Source: CAYPNP01 sp964412195 (GTDB taxonomy: Bacteria; Acidobacteriota; JAAYUB01). From it: a stretch of 64,000 nucleotides of DNA. Below the pieces are notes generated by a model. The model saw nothing but the letters and a program-made list of their open reading frames with translations. It was not told the origin of the DNA and searched no databases. This document shows positions 57,210 to 64,000 of this stretch, in pieces; position 1 is the first letter of the stretch, and the number at the start of each line of letters is the position of its first letter. The stretch spans positions 9,998 to 73,997 of the forward strand of contig CAYPNP010000024.1 in assembly GCA_964412195.1 (NCBI GenBank), written 5' to 3'. Position numbers and translations under genes: made by a program.

Positions 57210-60200
57210 ATGATCGAAACATTGATGCGCACCGCGTTGGAGAACCGGCTGCTGGCCGTGGCGCTGGTGGCGTTGATCGTGGGAGTCGGCGCCGTGTCGG
57301 TCGCCCGGCTGCCCATGGACGCCTTCCCCGACGTCACCAGCAACCAGGTGGAGATCGTCTGCGACGCGCCGGGAATGTCCCCGCTGGAGATCGAGAAGTT
57401 CGTCACCTACCCGATCGAATCGTCCCTCAAGGGCCTGCCCGGGCTGGACACGATGCGCTCCGTCACCAAGTACGGCCTGTCGGTGCTGACCCTCATCTTC
57501 CGGGACGAGGTGGACATCTACTTCGCCCGCCAGCAGGTGTTCGAGCGGCTCTCCGGCGCGTCAGGGAGACTGCCGGAGGGCGTGGAGGCGGAGATGGGCC
57601 CCGTGACCACGGCCATGGGCGAGATCTACCAGTACACGCTCGAGGGTCCGGACCCGGCCGGCGAGGCCGAGCAGGTCCGCCGCCTGACCGAGCTGCGCAC
57701 CCTGCAGGACTGGGTGGTGTCGCCGCTGCTCAAGAGCGTGCCGGGCGTCAACGAGGTGAACTCCTTCGGCGGCTACATCAAGCAGTACCACGTGGTGGTG
57801 GATCCCGACCGCCTGCTGAAATACGACCTCTCCCTGGCCGACGTGCACACGGCCATCCGGAACAACAACCAGAACGTGGGCGGCAACATCATCGACCGGG
57901 CCTCCGAGCAGTTCATCGTCCGGGGGATCGGCCTGATCCGCTCCGACGCGGACATCGGCCGGATCGTCGTCAAATCACACCATGGCGTGCCCGTCTACCT
58001 GCGGGACGTGGCCGAAATCGGCACCGGCGTCGCCACCCGGCAAGGACTCGCCCAGAAAGACGGCCGGAGCGAGGCCGTGGGCGGAATCGTCATGATGCTC
58101 AAGGGCGAGAGCAGCCTGCAGGTCGTCGAGCGGGTCCGGGAGAAGGTGGCGGAGATCAACTCCGGGAACGTCCTGCCCCCCGGCGTGAAGCTCGTCCCTT
58201 TCTACGACCGCTCGGAAATCGTCGGTCGCAGCATCGAGACCGTCTCCCACGCGCTGCTGATCGGGGCGCTGCTGGTCCTGGCCATCCTGTACGTCTTCCT
58301 GCGGAGCTTCCGCGCCGCCGTGGTGGTGGTGCTGGCCCTGCCCCTGTCCATGCTCCTGACCTTCATCGTGATGCGCTGGGCGGGCCTGGACGCCAACCTG
58401 ATGTCCCTCGGCGGGCTGGCCATCTCCATCGGCATGATCATCGACGCGACGATCATCCAGGTGGAGAACGTCCAGCGCTACCTGGCCCAGGCCGACGACA
58501 CCCGGCCGAAGATCCAGCGGGTGCTCCGGGCGGTGATGGAGGTGCGCAAGCCCAGCATCTTTGGCGAGCTGATCATCGCCCTGACCTTCCTCCCCATCCT
58601 GACCCTCCAGGGCATGGAGGGGAAGATGTTCACGCCGCTGGCCTACACGGTGGCGATCGCGCTGTTCTCCTCCCTGTTCTTGTCCATCCTAGTGATCCCG
58701 GGGCTGTGCGGCCTGCTCCTGAAGCCGCATCCCGAAAAGGAGAACCCGATCCTGCGGCGGATGAAGAAGGCCTACCTGCCGCTGCTGTCCTCCCGCCTGC
58801 GGAGCCGGCTCGTGATACTCGCCGTGTCGATGGCCGTCGTGCTGGGCGCGGTGGCGCTCGTCCCGCGGCTGGGCTCCGAGTTCATGCCGGTGATGGACGA
58901 GGGAGCCTTCGACATGGACATCCAGATGCTGCCGGGGGTTTCCCTCACCGAGGCGGCGGCCATCACCGGGCAGGTCCAGGACCGGCTGATGAAGTTCCCG
59001 GAGCTGCAGCACGCCGTCTCCAAGACCGGCCAGACCGGCATCTCGCTGGAGGCCCGCGGCCTGGACCGCTCCGCCTTCCAGGGGAATTTCCTGCCCCGCG
59101 AGAAGTGGCGGAGGGACCTGACCAAGGAGGCGCTGATCGACCGGATGCGCACCGCCCTGGCGGACATCCCCGGCATCGCCTACAGCTTCAGCCAGCCGAT
59201 CCAGTGCCGGATCGACGAACTGGTCGCCGGCACCCGGGCGCAGGTGATCGTCAAGCTCTTCGGGGAGGACCTGGACGCCTTGCGGCACACCGCGGACCGC
59301 CTGGCGCACGTCCTCTCGGAAGTCCCCGGGTGCACGGACCTCGTGGTGGAGAAGATCTCCGGCCAGCCCTACATCAACATCCAGGTGGACCGGGAGAAGA
59401 TCGCACGCTACGGCCTGAACGTGGCCGACGTCCTGGGCGTGGTGGAGACCGCCATCGGAGGAAAGGCCGCCACCGAGATCTACGAGGGCAACCGGGCGTT
59501 CGAACTGGTCGTCCGGTTCCCGGAAGATCGCCGGAGCTCCGTGGAAGCCATGGGGAACATCCCGATCCAGTCGGATTCCTCGGCGCCCATCCCGCTGGGC
59601 GAACTGGCAGACATCCGGGTGGCCGAGGGGCCGGTCCAGATCAGCCGGGAGAACGGCCAGCGCCGGATCGGCGTCGAGCTGAACGTGACCGGACGGGACA
59701 TCGGCGGATTCGTCGCCGAGGCCCAGCGGCACATCCGCCGGGAGCTGACGCTGCCCACGGGGACCTACCTCACCTGGGGCGGACAGTTCGAGAACCAGCG
59801 GCAGGCCATGGACCGTCTGATGATCATCACGCCCCTGGTGATCGGCATGATCCTGCTGCTGCTGTTCCTGACCTTCCACTCGCTGCGGCAGGCGCTGCTG
59901 GTGGTTGCGGTGCTGCCCTTCGCCCTGGCGGGCGGGGTGTTCGCGCTGATGATCGCCGGTATGTACATGTCCGTGCCGGCTTCGGTGGGCTTCATCGTCC
60001 TGTTCGGCGTCGCCGTGCTCAACTCGCTGGTGCTGGTCGCGCGCGTGTCGCAGCTCCGGGACGAGGGCCTGCCGGCGGCCGAGGCGGTTCGCGGCGCCTG
60101 CGAGAACCGGCTCCGGCCGATCCTGATGACGGCGTCGATCACCATCTTCAGCCTGGTACCGCTGCTGTTCGCCACGGGGCCGGGCTCCGAGGTCCAGCGC

Positions 60201-60305
60201 CCGCTGGCCGCGGTGGTGGTGGGCGGCCTGCTCACCTCAACCCTGGCTACCTTGCTCGTGCTGCCGGTGCTGTACCCCTGGTTCGACCGGCGGGATTCAA
60301 CTTGA
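57210..60305 (+). CDS. heavy-metal-efflux RND pump, CzcA/CusA family
   Basis: A 1031-residue inner-membrane pump with 12 helices, driven by proton influx. It opens with LPMDAFPDVTSNQVEIVCDA, the standard HME-RND start. The helix-4 motif reads AISIGMIIDATIIQVEN (Ser406, Asp412, Glu419). CzcA (Zn/Co/Cd) has two Asp and a Glu there; the first Asp is missing, as in the monovalent-cation CusA subgroup. Metal specificity is therefore uncertain. No two-component regulator or MerR gene is nearby. Stop 60305 is followed by word repeats. Confidence 0.9.
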   Translation: MIETLMRTALENRLLAVALVALIVGVGAVSVARLPMDAFPDVTSNQVEIVCDAPGMSPLEIEKFVTYPIESSLKGLPGLDTMRSVTKYGLSVLTLIFRDEVDIYFARQQVFERLSGASGRLPEGVEAEMGPVTTAMGEIYQYTLEGPDPAGEAEQVRRLTELRTLQDWVVSPLLKSVPGVNEVNSFGGYIKQYHVVVDPDRLLKYDLSLADVHTAIRNNNQNVGGNIIDRASEQFIVRGIGLIRSDADIGRIVVKSHHGVPVYLRDVAEIGTGVATRQGLAQKDGRSEAVGGIVMMLKGESSLQVVERVREKVAEINSGNVLPPGVKLVPFYDRSEIVGRSIETVSHALLIGALLVLAILYVFLRSFRAAVVVVLALPLSMLLTFIVMRWAGLDANLMSLGGLAISIGMIIDATIIQVENVQRYLAQADDTRPKIQRVLRAVMEVRKPSIFGELIIALTFLPILTLQGMEGKMFTPLAYTVAIALFSSLFLSILVIPGLCGLLLKPHPEKENPILRRMKKAYLPLLSSRLRSRLVILAVSMAVVLGAVALVPRLGSEFMPVMDEGAFDMDIQMLPGVSLTEAAAITGQVQDRLMKFPELQHAVSKTGQTGISLEARGLDRSAFQGNFLPREKWRRDLTKEALIDRMRTALADIPGIAYSFSQPIQCRIDELVAGTRAQVIVKLFGEDLDALRHTADRLAHVLSEVPGCTDLVVEKISGQPYINIQVDREKIARYGLNVADVLGVVETAIGGKAATEIYEGNRAFELVVRFPEDRRSSVEAMGNIPIQSDSSAPIPLGELADIRVAEGPVQISRENGQRRIGVELNVTGRDIGGFVAEAQRHIRRELTLPTGTYLTWGGQFENQRQAMDRLMIITPLVIGMILLLLFLTFHSLRQALLVVAVLPFALAGGVFALMIAGMYMSVPASVGFIVLFGVAVLNSLVLVARVSQLRDEGLPAAEAVRGACENRLRPILMTASITIFSLVPLLFATGPGSEVQRPLAAVVVGGLLTSTLATLLVLPVLYPWFDRRDST

Positions 60306-60364
60306 AGAATCCCGGCCCTTGTGCCATATTTCATTCAGTATTTTCCAGGTCCCGGCGCTTGGGG

Positions 60365-60510
<146 letters not shown>

Positions 60511-60533
60511 ATTGCCATGCTCCGGAGGTGCCC

Positions 60534-61913
60534 ATGTCCAGCCAAGTGAATCTCGCCGACGGATTCCGCCTCGACTACGCCAACACCCTGGCCGAGAAGA
60601 TCGGCCCCCGCGGCCTGACCGGCCCCGAGCTGGCCGGCCTGCCGGGCCTGGACGCCGCCATGGACGCCATGGAGAAGATGCGCCTCACCGGCGACGTGCG
60701 CGGGCATGACGAGAAGGTCTACTTCCCCCGCCTGGCCTACCAGGAGGAGAACAACGCCGCCCAGCTGGCCCGCATCGAGGCCTGGGGCGCTGATGTCCGC
60801 GCGCGCTTTGACGCCGTGGTCTCGCTCGGCATCGGCGGTTCCTACCTCGGCAACCAGGTGCTGGCCGACGCCCTGCTGTCGCCCCTCTGGAACTGCCTGC
60901 CCGGCGCGGCGCACCAGCCGAAGATCTACTTTTCCGGCAACAACACCGACCCGCAGTCTGTCCGCGACCTGGAGAAGATCCTGGACCTGGAGCGGACAAT
61001 GTTCGTCGTCATCTCCAAGAGCGGCACCACCACGGAGACCATGGCTGCGTTCCTACACTTCTACCGTCTCTACGCCACCCGGGGATCCGACCCGGCCGGC
61101 CACTTCACCGCCGTGACCGATCCCGAGCGGGGCATCCTCCGCCAGATCGCCCGGCAGGGCGGGTTCCCCCTGTTCGAAGTGCCGCCGGGCATCGGAGGCC
61201 GGTGGTCGGTCCTCTCCGACCTGGGGCTGCTGCTGGCGGCGGCCGGGGGCATTTCCATCCACGACCTGCTGGCCGGCGCCCGGTCCATGGACCAGGCCTG
61301 CCAGTCCCGCGTGCTCTGGAACAACCCGGCCTACCTGTACGCCGCCCTGTGCGTGGGCCTCTACCGCAAGTCGGCCATCCACGAGTCGGTGCTGATGCCG
61401 TACAGCGACCGGCTCCGCTCCCTCGCCCTGTGGTACGTGCAGCTTCTCGCCGAGAGCCTCGGCAAGGAGAAGAACCGGCGGGGCGAGATCGTCCACGAGG
61501 GGCGCACGCCCATCGCCGCCGTGGGCACGTCCGACATGCACGCCCAGACCCAGCAGCACCGGGAGGGCAAGAGGAACAAGCTGGTGACCACCGTCGCCGT
61601 GGCCGACTTCGGGGCTTTCGACATCGACCTGGCCGTCGACGGCCCCTGGAGCGGCGAGCTGAAGTTCGTCGCCGGCAAGCGGTTCTCCACCCTGCTGGAC
61701 GCCGCCCGCCGCGCCAACGAGGAAGCACTGGCCTCCGACGGCCGGCCCAGCTGCTGCCTGACCGTCCCGCGCCTTTCGCCCTACACGCTGGGGCAGCTGT
61801 TCATGTTCTTCGAGCTGACCACGGCCTTCGAGGGCGAGCTGCTGGACGTGAACGCCTTCGACCAGCCCGGCGTCGAGCACTACAAGAAGATCATGAAGAC
61901 CATGCTGGGCTGA
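60534..61913 (+). CDS. pgi: glucose-6-phosphate isomerase
   Basis: A 459-residue cytosolic enzyme interconverting glucose-6-phosphate and fructose-6-phosphate. The SIS domains carry VVSLGIGGSYLGNQVL, YFSGNNTDPQSV and VISKSGTTTETMA (phosphate loop). GTSDMHAQTQQHREG and LGQLFMFFELTTAFEGELLD hold the catalytic Gln/His region. The length of about 460 fits the bacterial form. Start ATG 60534 has GGAGG at 5 nt. It is followed 10 bp later by the endonuclease V gene, so the two probably share a transcript. Confidence 0.95.
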   Translation: MSSQVNLADGFRLDYANTLAEKIGPRGLTGPELAGLPGLDAAMDAMEKMRLTGDVRGHDEKVYFPRLAYQEENNAAQLARIEAWGADVRARFDAVVSLGIGGSYLGNQVLADALLSPLWNCLPGAAHQPKIYFSGNNTDPQSVRDLEKILDLERTMFVVISKSGTTTETMAAFLHFYRLYATRGSDPAGHFTAVTDPERGILRQIARQGGFPLFEVPPGIGGRWSVLSDLGLLLAAAGGISIHDLLAGARSMDQACQSRVLWNNPAYLYAALCVGLYRKSAIHESVLMPYSDRLRSLALWYVQLLAESLGKEKNRRGEIVHEGRTPIAAVGTSDMHAQTQQHREGKRNKLVTTVAVADFGAFDIDLAVDGPWSGELKFVAGKRFSTLLDAARRANEEALASDGRPSCCLTVPRLSPYTLGQLFMFFELTTAFEGELLDVNAFDQPGVEHYKKIMKTMLG

Positions 61914-61923
61914 GGCGCCGGCC

Positions 61924-62625
61924 ATGCGGGTGCCTCCATTTCCCCTGCCCCGGAACGCGTCCGAAGCCATCGCCTGGCAGAAGGAGCTGGCCGGCCGGGT
62001 GCGGGCCGAGCCCCTGCGGGCGGGGATCCGCCGGATCGCCGGGACGGACGTGGCCTTCGACAAGGCGTCCGGCCTGACCCACGCGGCGGTGGTGATGGTG
62101 GACGCCGACACCCTGGCGGTCGTGGAATCCGCCGGCGCGACCGCGCCCACCACCTTCCCGTACATCCCCGGCCTGCTCTCCTTCCGTGAGATCCCGGCGC
62201 TGCTGGCCTGCTTCGAACAGATCGCGGAACCGCCCGACGTGATCCTGTGCGACGGCCAGGGGATCGCCCACCCGCGGGGCGTCGGCCTCGCCTCGCACCT
62301 CGGCCTGGTGCTGGACGTCCCCAGCGTCGGCTGCGCCAAGAGCCGGCTGGTCGGCGACCACGACGAGCCGCCGCCGGAGCGGGGCGGCCGGGCCGTTCTG
62401 CTCTACCACGGGCAGCGGGTGGGTTGCGTCCTGCGGTCCCGGGCGAACGTGAAGCCCCTCTACATCTCGGTGGGCCACCGGGTGAACCTGGAGGACGCCG
62501 TCCGGCTGGTGCTGGCCTGCGCCCGGCGGTTCCGGCTGCCGGAGCCGCAGCGGCTGGCCCACCACCACGCCGCCCGGCAGAAAGAGCTCACCACAAAGGC
62601 ACAAAGACCACAACGCATGGATTGA
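61924..62625 (+). CDS. nfi: endonuclease V
   Basis: A 233-residue DNA repair nuclease that cuts near deaminated adenine (inosine). The catalytic acids are in AGTDVAF, PYIPGLLSFREIP and LCDGQGIAHPRG. SRANVKPLYISVGHRV is typical of the family. The final residues (KELTTKAQRPQRMD) come from the CACCACAAAGGCACAAAG word repeat, so the stop codon lies in the repeat. The protein otherwise ends near residue 219, as in other members. It follows pgi by 10 bp. Confidence 0.93.
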   Translation: MRVPPFPLPRNASEAIAWQKELAGRVRAEPLRAGIRRIAGTDVAFDKASGLTHAAVVMVDADTLAVVESAGATAPTTFPYIPGLLSFREIPALLACFEQIAEPPDVILCDGQGIAHPRGVGLASHLGLVLDVPSVGCAKSRLVGDHDEPPPERGGRAVLLYHGQRVGCVLRSRANVKPLYISVGHRVNLEDAVRLVLACARRFRLPEPQRLAHHHAARQKELTTKAQRPQRMD

Positions 62626-62670
62626 GTTTGCATCAAACCCGGTCTTTGTGTACTTTGTGCCTTTGTGGTG
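62589..62670. repeat. inverted repeat of CACAAAG words overlapping the nfi 3' end
   Basis: CACCACAAAGGCACAAAG at 62589-62606 is the exact reverse complement of 62653-62670. The left arm lies inside endonuclease V and includes its final codons. The same word family forms the outer arms at 22773-22944. Confidence 0.88.
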
Positions 62671-62690
62671 AATGATTATTAGGAGCGAGT

Positions 62691-63887
62691 ATGACGGAGA
62701 GGTTGTATTACGGCGAGGCGGGTCTGGTGGAGTTCGAGGCGACGATCCGGCGGGTGGAGCCCGTCGAGGGCGGCTTCCGGGTGTACCTCGACCGGACGGC
62801 CTTTTACCCTGAATCAGGTGGACAAATTGCCGATTCAGGCACGCTGGCCGGCATCCCGGTGCACGACGTGCAGGAGGACGAGGCCGGCGACGTGTACCAC
62901 CTGCTGGGCGAAGCCCCCGCCGCCGCCTCCGTCCGGGGTGCGGTGGACACCGCGGTCCGCTTCGACCACATGCAGCAGCACACCGGCCAGCACCTCCTGT
63001 CGGCGGCTTTCGTGGCGCTGCACAACCTGGCCACCGTCGGCTTCCACATGAGCGCCGACTTCAGCACAGTGGACATCGGGACGGAGCGGCTCGACGAGGC
63101 CCGGCTCCGCTCCGCCGTGCAGCTGGCCAACCGGGTCGTCTGGGAGGACCGGCCGGTCCGGACCGGTTTCTTCGACCGGGCGCAGGTCGAGGCGATGGGG
63201 CTGCGCAAGCCCACCCAGCGCACCGAAGACATCCGGGTGGTGCAGGTCGAGGGCTTCGACCGCTCCGCCTGCGGCGGGACCCACGTGTCCCGAACCGGCC
63301 AGATCGGCAACATCGTGGTCACCCGCACCGAGAAGATGAAGGACAAGACCCGGCTGTACTTCCTTTGCGGCGGACGGGCCTTGCGTGCGTTCGACGAACA
63401 CCTCGCCATCCTGGGCCGCCTCTCGGCCTTGACCACATCCGGATTCCCCGAACTGCCCGACCGGGTGGAGAAGCTTCTCCAGGCCACCAGGAACCTGGAG
63501 CGCGATTGCCAGCGGCTGAAGGGGGAGATGCTGGAACTCCAGGTCCCCGGCCTGCTCCAGAGCAACCGCCGGCGTGACGGCCGGAGCGTCGTGGTCCAGG
63601 CACTGAACGAGCCCTCCCCCATCGTGCGCACCCTCTGCCAGAAGCTCATCGCCGGAGGCACCCCCGCCCTGGTCGCGGTGGCGTCGCGGGCCGACGGTAC
63701 CCTCCTGCTGGGCCGCAGCCCGGACCTGGCGGTCGACGTCCTGGAGCTGACCGCCCGCCTGCGCGCCGATTTCCAGGTCAAGGGAGGAGGCAAGCCGGAC
63801 TTCGCCCAGCTGGGCGGCATCCCCGCCGCCCGCCTGGACGAGATGCTGGCGGCCTGCGAGGCGTGGTTCTCCGGACCTGACCGGTGA
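62691..63887 (+). CDS. alanyl-tRNA editing protein AlaX (long form)
   Basis: A 398-residue trans-editing enzyme that hydrolyses Ser- or Gly-mischarged tRNA-Ala. It contains the editing-site motif QQHTGQHLLSAAF (H-x3-H) and RSACGGTHVSRTG (C-x3-H), which bind zinc. A C-terminal DHHA1-like domain follows (VVQALNEPSPIVRTLCQKLI, GGGKPDFAQLGG). The size matches AlaX-L proteins rather than full AlaRS, as the aminoacylation domain is absent. Start ATG 62691 follows AGGAGCG. It sits 65 bp after nfi with the repeat between them, so co-transcription is possible. Confidence 0.92.
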   Translation: MTERLYYGEAGLVEFEATIRRVEPVEGGFRVYLDRTAFYPESGGQIADSGTLAGIPVHDVQEDEAGDVYHLLGEAPAAASVRGAVDTAVRFDHMQQHTGQHLLSAAFVALHNLATVGFHMSADFSTVDIGTERLDEARLRSAVQLANRVVWEDRPVRTGFFDRAQVEAMGLRKPTQRTEDIRVVQVEGFDRSACGGTHVSRTGQIGNIVVTRTEKMKDKTRLYFLCGGRALRAFDEHLAILGRLSALTTSGFPELPDRVEKLLQATRNLERDCQRLKGEMLELQVPGLLQSNRRRDGRSVVVQALNEPSPIVRTLCQKLIAGGTPALVAVASRADGTLLLGRSPDLAVDVLELTARLRADFQVKGGGKPDFAQLGGIPAARLDEMLAACEAWFSGPDR

Positions 63888-63892
63888 CGGAG

Positions 63893-64000
63893 ACAGACCA
63901 TAGACCATAGACCATAGACCATAGACCTTAGACCATGGCCCCTCATCCATGGTCCATCGTCCATGGTCCATCGTCCATGGTCCATCGTCCATGGTCCATC
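63893..64000. repeat. inverted repeat of ACCATAG / TCCATGG words, runs to window end
   Basis: ACCATAG heptamers (63895-63938) are followed by GTCCATGGTCCATC words (63950-64000). The two halves are partly complementary (CCATAGAC against GTCCATGG). The left part starts about 6 bp after the AlaX stop; the right end is cut by the window. Confidence 0.85.

Overview
The window is GC-rich bacterial chromosome. It holds 49 apparently intact protein genes, one gene cut off at the left edge (base 1) and one transposase remnant. I saw no rRNA, tRNA, CRISPR array or intact insertion sequence. Envelope glycosyltransferases, a CzcCBA-type tri-partite efflux system, minor type IV pilins with PilY1, cytochrome bd and a sigma-54 regulator point to a diderm heterotroph. 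A dockerin protein, two secreted coiled-coil proteins with a T-x-x-D-L...KGN[IV]SQSTL motif and very large intergenic hairpins recall uncultured Acidobacteriota or neighbouring phyla. That placement is inference from memory, not proof.

Layout. 1-12 kb: two DMT-type permeases, a ZIP metal transporter, two unknown proteins, a YyaL-type thioredoxin-domain protein, a Bcp peroxiredoxin, a SpoIIE-type phosphatase, a pyruvate dehydrogenase E1alpha-E1beta-E2 operon and a flavin-binding protein. 12-20 kb: free methionine-R-sulfoxide reductase, L-serine dehydratase, cytochrome bd oxidase (cydAB) and a secreted S9 peptidase. 20-30 kb: a cyanophycin locus with two full-length CphA1-type synthetases, an isoaspartyl dipeptidase, a shorter CphA2-type ligase that has lost the Mur-ligase P-loop, and a cyanophycinase. 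Together these could make the polymer, cut it to beta-Asp-Arg, re-polymerise the dipeptide or hydrolyse it to Asp and Arg. 30-36 kb: tRNA-dihydrouridine synthase, a SprT-like protein, a lone Fis-type HTH protein, CvpA, PurC and two glycosyltransferases. 36-46.5 kb (all minus strand): minor pilins, PilY1, the two KGN-SQSTL proteins around a dockerin protein, an NtrC-type regulator and a TrpA-like orphan. A well-spaced sigma-54 promoter sits in front of the pilin operon. 46.5-52.7 kb: a decayed REP-associated transposase flanked by REP hairpins, a phosphopantetheinyl transferase, a membrane-fused spermidine-synthase-like protein and a GAF-SpoIIE phosphatase. 52.9-64 kb: a PGDH-like dehydrogenase, a metal-efflux operon, glucose-6-phosphate isomerase, endonuclease V and an AlaX editing protein.

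The most unusual feature is between genes. About twenty intergenic stretches consist of short tandem words of roughly 7-10 nt (for example ATTGCGG, CACAAAG, GATCGTAATC, CTAGAGG, ACCATAG), often arranged as long inverted repeats with perfect arms of up to 33 nt. Nearly all lie within a few bases of a stop codon, and four genes end inside a repeat. Their position suggests a 3'-end element made of interchangeable words. Only one clear U-tract terminator was found, after PilY1, where no word repeat is present.
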